Shown: piece by piece, positions 1 to 10,755 of the stretch
How the letters are laid out: each line of letters opens with the position of its first letter
Position numbering within the stretch: position 1 is the first letter of the stretch
Assembly (NCBI RefSeq): GCF_003473485.1
Contig: NC_053042.1
Coordinates: forward strand, 6,719,501 to 6,783,500
Origin: Medicago truncatula
Taxonomy: Eukaryota > Streptophyta > Magnoliopsida > Fabales > Fabaceae
Length of the DNA: 64,000 nucleotides
Direction of reading: 5' to 3'
Notes under the pieces: model-generated
What the model was told of the DNA's origin: nothing
Database searches by the model: none
Seen by the model: only the letters and a program-made list of their open reading frames with translations
Translations under genes and position numbers: made by a program

Positions 1-641
1 AGAGTCTTTAACATGGTGAAATCCTTGTTAAATAAAATACATCTATTAAAAATGCTCTAAAATTAATACTCAAAATTAGTAGGAGTTGCTACTTTTATAG
101 ATAAGCTTCCTCCATGTTTTTCACGAACCTCCATGTCGGACATTTTGTTTGAAAACTTCAACTAAAATAGGCGTTAGTCCAAAAACAATTTTGTGTTAGA
201 TTTGTTTTTTTTTTTTTTTGAAATAAATTTTGTGTTAGAATTGTTTTCTTTAATAATTGTTATTTGTTCCCCTAAAAAAAAAATTGTTATTGGTTAAGAT
301 GTCAATTAAATAATATAAAAAGTTTGGGACACTAACTCAACATATATTAAAAAAAATTAAGTATATAGGATAGGATATGATAAATACAGTTTTATCGATC
401 TTAAATTATTTTTAAGTATTACTTTAGTCCCTTAACTTATTTTTCCTTTATTTTGATACCTTGAGTTACAAATGTTAAACGCTCTGTTTCTTTAAGTTTT
501 TTATGCTCCATTTTGATCCTTAAAGTTTTTTTTTTTTTTTTTTTATGTTTCTATATTTGCGTCATTTAGGTTTTTAGTTTTCAATTCAACATGTTTGGTC
601 ACCTACTGTATCTTGTGTCGAATGATTTTTACTTCATTTAA
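1..641. other. AT-rich intergenic DNA with one Mutator-type element end
   Basis: No gene is visible. Poly-T runs occur near 207-220 and 527-544. The stretch around 420-525 reads like the end of a legume foldback element of the kind found whole later in the window (phrases such as 'tagtcccttaactta'), but I see no partner arm, so it is a solo relic. Confidence 0.5.
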
Positions 642-1319
642 CAGCTAAACATCGCTCAAAAACAGATTTTTGCAGTCACTTTATGTAGTATATGGAAACA
701 TAAAAACAACAAAGTATGGACCAGTGTTGTTGAAACGATCCAACAAATTGGTGATCGAGTTAAGGCTTTTTTAAGTAGCTGGAAGAATGCGCAAGAAATA
801 AGGACTCACAACTTTTCGAATAGCACACGCAGTGAGACAGACTGTTGGACAACCAAGTGTAGGGAGATTCAAATGCAATGTTGGTGCTTCCTTCCCAACT
901 TCCCTCAACAAGGTCGGTTTTGGAGCATGTATTCGAGATGCATAAGGAAACTTTGTTATAGGCGGGACTGCTTAGCTACCCCTTTACTCGATGTAGATAT
1001 GGGAGAAGCCACGTGCCTCCTACATGCTATGCAGTGGGCGAAAGAACTTAACCTGGTGATTATGAATTTCAAAACTAATTCCAAAGTTGTTGTATATAGT
1101 ATCTACATAGGGGAGGGTGCCTCTGATTTTGTGGATATAATTTATGACCGTAGACACTCGTTGATGATTGATTTAGCAAACTCTGATGTGAAGTTTATTA
1201 GGATACAATTTAATAGTGTTGCCCATAGTTTAGTTAGGGAATCACTAAATCATGCCCGTAGGGTCATCCACTTTAGTTATTTTTTTTATGATCTTTACAA
1301 GCAACTTATGCAGTTTTAG
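642..1319 (+). pseudogene. LINE-derived RNase H-like domain, broken by frameshifts
   Basis: This is a decayed 3' part of a plant non-LTR retrotransposon. An open frame from 642 first gives the linker typical of these elements (a segment like SIWKHKNNKVW). The RNase H-like domain then starts in a different frame near 871, reading KCNVGASFP and GFGACIRDA, and hits stops near 938 and 972. From about 988 the original frame resumes with GEATCLLHAMQWAKELNL and runs to a stop at 1317-1319. The first catalytic aspartate after KCNV is replaced by glycine, and at least two frame changes separate the pieces, so the domain is dead. The 148-residue open frame that begins at ATG 873 is misframed over its first 40 or so residues. 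Family assignment rests on the conserved GEA...QWA core. I see no polymerase domain upstream. Confidence 0.7.
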
Positions 1320-2617
1320 TTTTGAAACCTGGGTTATTGTGGTGTTTGCAAAGTTAATTGCGAGTATTTGAAGATATATTTTATGATTTTGGTATTCTTA
1401 TTTATTTTATGTTTATATATTCGATGAAAAAATAATGAAAATAAGTTACTCATATTATAGAGATAAAGAAGATAAGATTTGTTCATTTTTTTAAAGAACA
1501 AAGTGATCAACCCTTTATATCTGTAGATTAATTTTTTATTTAAACAAAACTTAGATATAGTTCACTATGGTTTGTATGTCATGTTATTCACTTAGAATAA
1601 ACCAAATTTGTCTTAATTTTTTTAAAATATGTATTTTGCAATTGTTTATATGTTGTTGATATTATGCACCTCAACAATGAAAAATACGAGAAAACAACAT
1701 AAATGGAGAAAAATTGAAAATGACAAATGTTAGTATTTTGAGGGATGAGATCAAACTTCCATCTTCTTATCACTTCAATTTCTAACTATGTTCATCTTAA
1801 TTATCAAGCTAACTTTATATATATTGTTAAAGGAATTTTTTTATTAAAGAGCAATGTACTTTGATTTCTAATTTCATTAAAAAAATGAATCAAAAGTGTT
1901 GTGAATTCGAACTCAAATAACATCAATAACCTAGATGTATGGAACAAGTATCGATGACAACCAACAAGAGCAATTCCCAATTGCCCTCATTTCATCTTTC
2001 AATCTGCTCAATGAAATCACTACGAAGGTGTCTATATGTGCTTTCCAAACCAAAAATCTCACCAAAAAACACTTAACTTTTAAAATTCTTTCTTTTGATC
2101 TCTTGAAATTACACAACAAATGATCGGAAAAAATGCTTAAATATGACTCATAAACCAAGAGAGACGTCTCGGGCCCGTTTCATCCGCCTTAGGCCAACGT
2201 TCCATTGGACGCCTCGCGGCCCAAACCACCCACCTCACATATGAGGCAACGTAGAATCAGTAGAAAACTTCTGTATTCGGGCTTCCAACCTTTGCTTTGA
2301 TGAGATTTAAAGGCACTCAAAACAAAAACTAGAAAAGATAGAGAATCACTAGATAATTTTAGCATTTCTTTCACATTTGTCATACGTAACCCATTATATC
2401 AAAGTTTGACTTAAAAAACTATTTTGTTTTTTTATATAATGATAATGATAATGATGATTTTTTTTAGTTTTGGAGTTTGGACTGTCGGCTCAACTCATCA
2501 ATAAAAAATATATATAAATAAAAAAAACGAGTATGTAATGCCATGTTAAGCTAACGCGTTGAACGCGTGACTTTATTATGCATTGTGCCCCATGACTTGA
2601 GGCTGAGGGTAATAATA
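1320..2617. other. Intergenic, no gene seen
   Basis: AT-rich sequence with a short GC-rich patch at about 2165-2225. Small open frames on both strands have no recognisable domains. Short GATAAT-type repeats occur near 2440-2455. Confidence 0.5.
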
Positions 2618-2856
2618 GCCCAATCAATACGACAATATATAACATAACATTCATAGTGATCCCAAAAATATTTCACTCCTCACAAGTCTTCTTGTGCCTA
2701 CATCACAACACATTATAATTTCCACACTCCAAATTCTTACCAATCAAAACAAGACAAACCCCACTTTCAAGACTTAACAAATTAACGTACACACTTACAC
2801 ACAAACACACATTCCTTACTCATTTCCTAAGAACATCCTACCAAATAGTCTTCCAA
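2618..2856 (+). promoter_or_regulatory. Core promoter and 5' UTR of the HOS3-like gene
   Basis: A TATA-like motif TATATAA lies at 2636-2642, about 215 bases upstream of the start codon, with a CCAAT-like CCCAATC just before it at about 2619. The following leader is C/A-rich (ACACACTTACAC and similar), which is common for plant 5' UTRs. The transcription start is inferred at about 2670 and cannot be fixed from sequence alone. Confidence 0.5.
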
Positions 2857-3729
2857 ATGATATTCCAACTGAAAGAGACCCTAAAATATTGGCTAATAGA
2901 CCATCCATCCATAGTTTGGTTCCGATGGAGTCCGACCCAATCATGGGGCGGCACATGGCCATTCCTCGTCACAGCCATCGCCGCTTATATAACTGCGGCA
3001 CTCACCCTCCACATCATCCTTAAGATCTTCAAACGCAGTCAGGCTGTCCGACTGGGGCCTATTCCCGCAATCCACTACCTAATGATGTCACTAATCTCTA
3101 TCACAATTTTCTCCGGCATGCTATTCTCCGCGGCTGCAGAACTCCACGACACACGATGGCTACTCCGGAGAACTAAAACCACCCCTTTTGAATGGTTCCT
3201 TTGTTTCCCACTTGGTATGCGTCCATCTGGTCGTGTTTTCTTCTGGTCTTACATTTTCTACCTCTCAAGGTTTCTTCATTTGTTTCGAACCTTCTTTGTC
3301 ATTCTCCGTCACCGGAAACTTTCATTTTTCAGGCTATTCAACAACTCCATTCTCTTGATCAGTTCTTTTCTATGGCTTGAATTTTCACAGTCTTTTCAGG
3401 TTCTTGGGATTTTGCTCTCAACTTTGGTTTATTGTTTGGTTTATGGCTATAGATTTTGGATTGAAATTGGGTTGCCAAGTAAGAATTTTTATTTCACAGT
3501 GAATTGTCAAATGATTTTGTTGGGTTGTAATTTGGTTTGTCATTTTGGTGTGCTTTGGTTGCATTTATGGAGAGGTGGGTGTAACGGAATTGGAGCTTGG
3601 GTTTTCAATTCTGTTTTGAATGCTGCTATTCTTTTCCTCTTTTTGAAGTCCTATGTCAATGTTCATTGTCAAAAGAAGAACAATAGCACCTATAATAGTA
3701 CATGTGATCAAAGTTTTAAATTGCAGTAA
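2857..3729 (+). CDS. HOS3: ELO/GNS1-SUR4 family membrane protein, HOS3-like
   Basis: Single-exon gene for a 290-residue polytopic membrane protein of the ELO (fatty acid elongase condensing) superfamily. Its closest recalled relative is Arabidopsis HOS3-1 (At4g36830): shared blocks include PSIVWFRWSPTQSWGGTW (about 17-34), FPLGMRPSGRVFFWSYIFYLSRFLH (117-141), FLWLEFSQSFQ (171-181), VYGYRFW (195-201) and GCNGIGAWVFNSVLNA (241-256). Hydrophobic segments fall near 35-55, 75-93, 128-150, 164-195, 215-236 and 247-268. ELO enzymes use a HxxHH box in the position held here by RLFNN (159-163), and the preceding KxxExxDT-type motif is RFLHLFRT (138-145), so both usual catalytic motifs are missing. As I recall, HOS3-1 also lacks the box, which makes this a family trait rather than local damage. 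Elongase activity is therefore uncertain. The ATG has an A at -3 and no competing upstream start in frame. Confidence 0.93.
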   Translation: MIFQLKETLKYWLIDHPSIVWFRWSPTQSWGGTWPFLVTAIAAYITAALTLHIILKIFKRSQAVRLGPIPAIHYLMMSLISITIFSGMLFSAAAELHDTRWLLRRTKTTPFEWFLCFPLGMRPSGRVFFWSYIFYLSRFLHLFRTFFVILRHRKLSFFRLFNNSILLISSFLWLEFSQSFQVLGILLSTLVYCLVYGYRFWIEIGLPSKNFYFTVNCQMILLGCNLVCHFGVLWLHLWRGGCNGIGAWVFNSVLNAAILFLFLKSYVNVHCQKKNNSTYNSTCDQSFKLQ

Positions 3730-4669
3730 CAATTGAGTTCGTATCACAATACAATCTTTGATATTAGATAGGATTGTGTTTAAATTAAGCTGGATATTCG
3801 TCCTCGTTAGCTTTGATGTCCTGATCAAAATAGCGGCCGCAAAATCTATGGATGAGGATGACTGGTCTAGCGGAATGAGCTAGTCTCTCAAGATGTGGCG
3901 AATTAAAATTCGAAATTCAGCCGGGAGAGGTGTCATATTTAGTGTCTCAAATATGATTAGTTCTATTGGAGGAAATTTGTGAAAAGCTTTATTGCTGAGG
4001 CAAAGATTTAGGTTCCCAATTGCTGCAAATTTTGGTCTTCAGTTTTTAGTTTGATTAGGTACACCTTTGTCTCTTTAAAAATCTTGAGACATGTAATAGG
4101 ACACAAAACGTATTTCACACATATATATTATATAGTTTGTAAAAATTTAATTGGTGACTTCCTAATTGAAAATATACAAATATGTAGTGCAGTTAAAAAG
4201 TAAACTTTCTGTCAAAAAAGTTAAGTAAACTGACGAAAATGAACATGGTTTATTTTGTGTGAAAAACAATAAAACAGTAAGGACCCAACTTGCTACTTAA
4301 TTAAATTCTTTTTATTGCTATGTGTACGTATAAGATTTACCATAATATTTCAATTTGGTTTGTAATATTTTATGATTAAATTTAAATTTCAATCCTAATT
4401 GTTTTCTTTGATATTTCGATATTGTTATTATAGTTTTTATCTTATCAAACCAAACTTAACTCTTTTCATTTAAGAAATAAGAATGAATACAAAGAGGATC
4501 AAAATAAAAAGAAACACAACGATTAGCATAAAAAATGGCCACCCTCACTAATATTAGAAACTAAAACATTAATATTAGAAACTAAAACATTAAATTGCGG
4601 CAACACGTCACTTCTCACATTATTATTATCGTGGTTAGAAGGTGAGTAATCGACTCATAATAAGTGCGC
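3730..4669. other. 3' flank of the HOS3-like gene, AT-rich intergenic
   Basis: The first few hundred bases are probably 3' UTR; no clear polyadenylation signal was fixed. A perfect direct repeat of about 21 bases (core ATATTAGAAACTAAAACATT) lies at about 4550-4592. No gene is seen. Confidence 0.5.
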
Positions 4670-4672
4670 TTA

Positions 4673-5177
4673 GACCATCTACAATGGGGAGTCCTTCCCC
4701 TATTAAGCACCATTGTAAATAGGTATCCCTTTGTGACATCAATGAATATGGTGTTTATGACGGTGGGTGCTTGTATAGGCATCATCTCTCTCCTATTACT
4801 CATGAGTCACACATGTACAATTAATTCTATTTTTTTTATATTTAATTATTGTATTTTTCATCATTCATGTTATATTGTTTTTTTAATTTTTAACTTTTTC
4901 TTGAATTATTAATAAAAATAAAATAAAAATGTTTGTTTTTTTAATAATTTATAATTAAATTATTTCAATATTTTAAAATTATATAATTATGAATGTGTAT
5001 AAAAATTATTGTTAAAATATAATGATATAGAGTTATTGTTGGAACCCAATTAATAATTATTTTGAGGTGCTGGGTTGGAGAGATTGTGTGCTTATTACGT
5101 ATTAACTATAAAACGAATGATGTGTACAGTAGGGATCCATTTAAGCACCCAAATGGAGTGCTGCATTGTGGATGGTC
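4673..5177. mobile_element. Tourist-like MITE (PIF/Harbinger type), TTA target duplication
   Basis: The ends are inverted: GACCATCTACAATGGGGAG on the left and, reading the right end backwards, GACCATCCACAATGCAGCA. Both sides are flanked by TTA (4670-4672 and 5178-5180), the target duplication expected of PIF/Harbinger elements. The 505-bp interior is AT-rich with no transposase. A second member of the same general type sits at 43449-43759. Confidence 0.75.
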
Positions 5178-5323
5178 TTAGACACTATTCTGAATTCTGA
5201 TACTAGAAAGTTTTTCATAGACACAAACACAAATAAAATTATTTGAACACACATACATCAATGAAGAATATTAAATAATAAACAAATTAGTCATATCATT
5301 GAACCAATTTATCTTTAAAAAAA

Positions 5324-6363
5324 GGGTTAAATATGTCTTTAGCCCTATGTAATTCAGGCGAGTTCCAGTTTACCCCCTGTAAAAAAAAAAGTTTAGATTC
5401 CAACCTTGTAATTTGAAGATTATTTCATTTTAGACCCTGATGTCATCTGACTGTGCAAACATGATGACGTGGCACACTGATTAATCATTTTTGGATGATG
5501 TGGCGCGCTGACTGTATAATTAATTTTGTTTTTAGTTTTTTTATTTTCATTTATATTAATTCAAGAAAAATTGATTTTAAAAATAGAAAAAAAAATCAGA
5601 TTATTTTTTTTCAAAATTGAAAAAATCAGAAAAAATTAGATTTTTTTAAAAATTTTAAAAATTAAAAAAATCAGAAACAAATTCAGATTTATTTAAAAAA
5701 AAAATCGGAAATTAAGATTTTTAAAATTAAAATAAAATCGATTTTTTTTTCAGATTATATAATTTTTATTTCATATTTCATTCTAAATTATAAAAAAAAA
5801 ATCCATAATATTTATTTTTGGTAGAAAAAAAAAATTATTTGAAAAAAAATCTGAAATTAAGATTTTGAAAATTAAAATAAAATCTTTTTTTTTTCAGATT
5901 ATATAATTTTCAAAATTTTATTTCATATTTTATTCTGAATTATAAAAAAGATTATATTCAGAATAAAATAAAAAAATCCATAATATTTATTTCTGATAGA
6001 AAAAAAATTTATTTAGAAAAAAATCTGAACTTTTTTTTAATTTCAAATTTGGTTTTTTTTAAAATTAAATTCCAGATTTTTTTTCTTCATAAATATATTG
6101 TTTTTTACGATTTTTTATTTTTAAATTAATATAATTTCATTTTAAAAAACAAAATTAATTATACAATCATTGTGCCACATAATCAGATATGCACAGTTAG
6201 CGCACCACTTAGCATGCCACGTCAGCATTTTGTCCAGTCAGATGGCCTCAGGGTCTAAAACGAAAGAATCTTAAATTACAGGGTTGGAATCTAAGTTTTT
6301 TTTTTTACAAGGGGGTAAACCGGAACTCGCCCAAATTACAGGTGGCTAAAGACATATTAACCC
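5324..6363. mobile_element. Long foldback element, Mutator type, perfect 9-bp TSD
   Basis: The two arms are about 200 bp or more and strongly complementary: the left begins GGGTTAAATATGTCTTTAGC and the right ends GCTAAAGACATATTAACCC. The flanks carry a perfect 9-bp duplication TTAAAAAAA (5315-5323 and 6364-6372), the length expected of Mutator-like transposases. The 1,040-bp element has a very AT-rich loop with poly-A/T tracts and no open frame. Each arm contains an ACGT-core motif (ACGTGGC at 5467-5473, GCCACGT at 6216-6222). Confidence 0.88.
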
Positions 6364-6372
6364 TTAAAAAAA

Positions 6373-7304
6373 TAAGCATTTGTGTAAGTGTGCCCAAACT
6401 TTTTGCATTTGGGTTTGTTCCTCTGCACAACTTTCTCCTACGTTCAGTTCAATGCTCCATCACAAGTCCCCAACACAATGTGTTTTGAGGCAATGCCTGT
6501 TTTAGGCTTTATGTGGGACCTCAAAGTTTTGTCATTTGTAAAACGTGTTTGTTGGATTGAGGAGTGTGGCTGATGCTTATAAACCATCCTTACACCTCGA
6601 ATCTAGTGGGATTTTTTGGTGTACTAGAGCAGGAGCCCCTAGTCAAGGTAAAAGACCTGTCAACCATCATTTGTGGTTTAAACCTAGTTTTCTCATACAA
6701 TAACAATGTTGAGGATAAGATGTAAAGACGGTGGCCAGAGTTGCTCGAATGTGGTGGAGGGTGAAGGCTACTCAATAGAGGGGATGGTGTACATGTAAAT
6801 ATTTCAACCCTCATGAGGGTGCGAATTTGAAAAGAGTCTAGAGGTTTAACCGAATGATAAAATGCACATGTTACCTACGTTCAAAGTGGTTATGCGATTG
6901 CGATGTATCTGATGTGAATCACATGTCGTCATATGCATTAGATATTTTAAACTAAGAGTCTTCACTTCATAAGGGAATTTGAATAGATTCATTATAATGA
7001 GTCATTAATTAATTAGTTAGTTTGTTATATATTTTTGTTAAGTTTAACTTGTATAAGTATAAAATTGATAAAGATCATAATTTTTAATCATATAGAATCT
7101 AATCTACATAACAAGAATTAGTGGTATACAAAAATTGGTGTCATTATCTCCTTAAACCAAAGTAAAAAACTTAAACCATAAGGCGGTGGGTACGGGGTAG
7201 TGTAGGTGGCGGAAGATTTTTACAACAAATTATTGTTTGTTACATATAAATTGAGAGATTAAAGTTTTGTCACTTTTACGTGAAACTTAAGTTAGACATT
7301 TATT
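6373..7304. other. Intergenic, nothing recognised
   Basis: Short open frames at 6388-6573 (+) and 6590-6814 (-) show no domain or codon signature. Sequence complexity is moderate at 6400-6900, so this may be an old repeat family, but I cannot name it. Confidence 0.4.
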
Positions 7305-7441
7305 ATCCAGAAGTCTTAGCTCAATTGATAAAATGCTAAAATTATTAGACCGGATATCATGACCGAGTTCGAACCCCGGTACCTCCACTTATGTGTGTGA
7401 GTTTATAATGGCTTTGTCATTTCATTTATCTAAAAAAAAAA
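7305..7441 (+). mobile_element. tRNA-derived SINE
   Basis: The element has a Pol III A-box-like TTAGCTCAATTGAT at about 7316 and a B-box GAGTTCGAACCCC at about 7365-7377. A short 3' body and an A-rich tail at 7432-7441 follow. The spacing and A-tail fit the legume SINE family seen five or more times in this window. Confidence 0.75.
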
Positions 7442-7505
7442 TAGTTAGACATTTATTGTTAATCGATATTGTTGTAGTGTCTACTCCTCGTTTGATTAAG
7501 ATGTA

Positions 7506-7583
7506 CTCCCTCCGTTTCAAAATATAAGCAAAATTTATTTTTTAGGTTCATTCAATTTTACTTATATTTTAAAACGGATGGAG
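7506..7583. mobile_element. Stowaway-type MITE (Tc1/mariner)
   Basis: The termini are CTCCCTCCGTTTCAAAATATAAG on the left, complementary with few mismatches to the right end CTTATATTTTAAAACGGATGGAG. This is the standard plant Stowaway terminus. The left flank is TA while the right flank is CA, so one copy of the TA duplication has mutated. It is only 78 bp, a nearly pure hairpin. Confidence 0.8.
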
Positions 7584-9059
7584 CATTTGTTTTGAGTTTT
7601 CCGCCTTCTTGTTTTCCAAACATCCAATAGCAATCTATTTTTAACAAGATCCAATGGCAATGCTTGATAGGAACTTGTGTCAACAAATTGTACTTAATGA
7701 TATGGGAAACATCATAACTACAATGAGATCAGACATTAGTGTCCCATAACAAATCGATATTCCTTGTTTGGAGGCTGCTGGAGAAGCTTCCTCGAATTAT
7801 TCCTAACACACCAACAGGAACATTCCACCATTGTACTTGCTCTTTCTAGAAGTAAAAGCAATGTGCGTGGTTGGTGGGTCATAGGACTTGTCAACTATTT
7901 TGTGCTACACTCCACCTAATAATAATAAATTAGGGAATATCCCTTCAAAAAAAAGATTAACGAATTTTTTTATGTTTTATTGAATATTTTTATCTGATAA
8001 ACATAATTAATCATTTTAATTTTCAAACCACATTAATTCTTTCAACAATTTTTTCTTTTTCAAACCACATTAAGTATTTCCTATTTTATTTAGTTAATTT
8101 TTTTTGCAGTATAATTCTTTTTTTAAAAAATCCCATTTTTTATATGAAACAATAAATTCAGATTAATAAAAGGGTATACTTGTTAATGTCTCTATGTACA
8201 AGAATAACATAGAGTTCAAAGAGTCATGCATTACAATGTCATATCTCCTAGATTCATGAATGTTATATTTACGATAATTAATTTTGCCATCCAAAAAAAT
8301 ATAGTAGCGCACCTTGTTGTCCACTTGCCTTCTATTTATATGTAAGTAATTTTTAATATATATAAAATGTTAATCAAACAACATTAAAGCTTTTTACATG
8401 AACTTCAATATATACAAAGACATTCTTTGTAATCACAATATATACAAATTGTCCTACCGATATGCTTTAGCACAACACGAGTCATTTGAGAGTGAAACTC
8501 GTAGTTTATCAAGAAAGGTATGATATTTCACATATATAGTGGATCGATGAAGAAAAAAGAGTTTTGTGAATTATGGTGTTTGGCAAATCAGACACATATG
8601 ACGTTTAATGTCTACGTACTTCGATGTACAAATCAATATACGATCGAGGTGAGTGTGAGATTTATGACGAGACATTGTTAATAGATGGTGTGAAAGACTC
8701 ATAAAGCCTAAAAGATATGGGCTGGGGCTAGCCAAAAAGTCCACACCATAGCAACACCCCTTAATCGATCAAATGCTTATAATGGGTGACACGAGGTTAG
8801 CTAAGAGTACCAAGATTGATATATAATCAATTTGGGAGCAATGAACTACTTATTGTGTTTTAAACTTGTTTTAGTATCTTGTCGAAAACATGACTTTAGA
8901 AATTATATTATGATGTCTTTTTGTATGTATGTTCTTGTTATACGTTTTATAACATTTTTATTGAGAAATATAATAAAAACAAGAGAATAAAATCAATACA
9001 AAGAAAATTTTCAATTAGTATACATATAATAATTACTAAAAAAAATAAAAAAACATGTG
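7584..9059. other. Intergenic, nothing recognised
   Basis: AT-rich sequence without convincing coding potential. No terminal repeats were found. Confidence 0.4.
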
Positions 9060-9379
9060 GGACAAGAGTAGAAAAGACAAAGGGATGTAGATCCGAAGTG
9101 GGCCCCACTCATTGGCAACTTGGCATGGCATGATCTCTTATGTCTTATCCAACACACACAAAATGAAAATATACCAAGTACAAAATTTGGCAGTCTAAGA
9201 GCAGTACTACTGTACATCTCGGTGAGGTACACCGCTGGTGATTTCAACCCCAATCAAATTTCCCATTACAATAATTTCAACGAAACCAAACTCCTGTTTC
9301 ATTCACTCATTTTTGTTCTAACTTTCATTTCTCAATATTCATTCATTCGTAACCCTCAAAAGAAAATCTCCCTCTCAAG
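9060..9379 (+). promoter_or_regulatory. Probable promoter and untranslated first exon of the LPAT gene
   Basis: A GGGCCCCAC motif lies at 9100-9108. Downstream is a pyrimidine-rich leader ending CTCTCAAG followed by a good donor GTTAGT at 9380. No ATG-initiated domain is present, so this is read as a 5' UTR exon joined to the acceptor at 10723/10724. This is inference: another noncoding exon in the 1.3-kb intron cannot be excluded. Confidence 0.45.
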
Positions 9380-10755
9380 GTTAGTTCTTACTTCTTATTA
9401 TTAGTCAACTACTATACTCATATTCATATATTTTAATTCGATCTAACTCGCTTTTTTGTTTTATATTTCTCAACTATATGCGTTAATTCAATTTCATTTA
9501 TACATGTTATATTTCTGGATTTTAGACCTTACTTTTACTGTATTATTATTGTTACGAATTCAATTATACACCACGATTCAAATTCTGATTTATTTTTGTG
9601 ATTTACTACTTTTTCAAGCTTCATGAACAAGATTTCAGATGAGAATTCATGTCAGCGTAACCGGATCTTTATTTCAGATTAATTCTACTGTTATTTCATA
9701 AGTGCTTGAATATATATTTTTAATCATTTTTTCCATTTTCTGCTTGTGACATTTTTAATTGTACTGCATTTAAATTAATTTAATCTAATTAGTTTTGGTG
9801 TTTTTGTTTAATTGGAAACTTTAGGATTTGAATCAAATGTAGCCATGCAGTCGTTGATCTCGGCCGTTTGATGGAGATCAGATGGTTTGCATCCGCTTCT
9901 TTTAAATCCGATTTAATGAAGTAAGAATGCAAGTCATCTAATCATCATCCCACGTTCGAGATCTCTTGACGTGTGCGGTAAATGCAGCTTTTCCTTATGT
10001 GACTGCAGAGTTCATGTTTGAAATTTTACTTTGTTGATCATTGATAATTTGACATGTCAATTTCGCTGAGAAATTTATGTGCATAGAAATATTAGACTAA
10101 TAATAAGTTGGATTATACCGTTTTCAAGTTTTTAGACTACTGGGTGATCGATCGATCGTTCAGAAGTTCAAAGGAATCAATACTTATTACTTACTGTCTT
10201 GTTCCTCTGCTACTTTAGAGTGTCGATGCTGAAATGAACACTAGTCTTAATTATCTGAAAATCATCCCTTTGCACCATAAGTAACTTCATTGTATGCTAC
10301 AATTGAAATTCGTCAAAATAATAAATCCGTTCTTAAACATATAATTTAAAATTGCTGTTAATCTGAAAAACTAGTGCTGAAAGAGCATGTTCTCGGAACT
10401 CAAAGGGTATTTGAAACTATGAAATAAGAACCGACTTAATGTCTCGCTTGCCCCTCAGTGCCAAAACATTAAAACTCATTAAATCGAATCACTTAGTTTT
10501 TAGATTGTATTTTCTCCTGTATTTTCTATTTCAGTCTTTGTGTGATTGCCTGACTTGCATAACAATGCATTTATGTATCTGGGAGAAGCTTTTCGGAAAC
10601 ATTAGATTAGATTCCTCATTTCTCATTTAGCTTATTGCAAATAAATGAGGATTTATGCTATTGCTGTTATACTTGTCCAGAATTTTGGTAATTACCAAAT
10701 AACATTTAAGTACGTTATTGCAGAAGGGAGGTTTTCGACCAGTTCATTGAAGAAG

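Noticed and set aside
10645..10755. Upstream in-frame ATG of the LPAT gene as the start
   Set aside because: A good acceptor (TTATTGCAG) ends at 10723 and the homologues begin with MEVC at 10756; the upstream 37 codons are mostly intron sequence.
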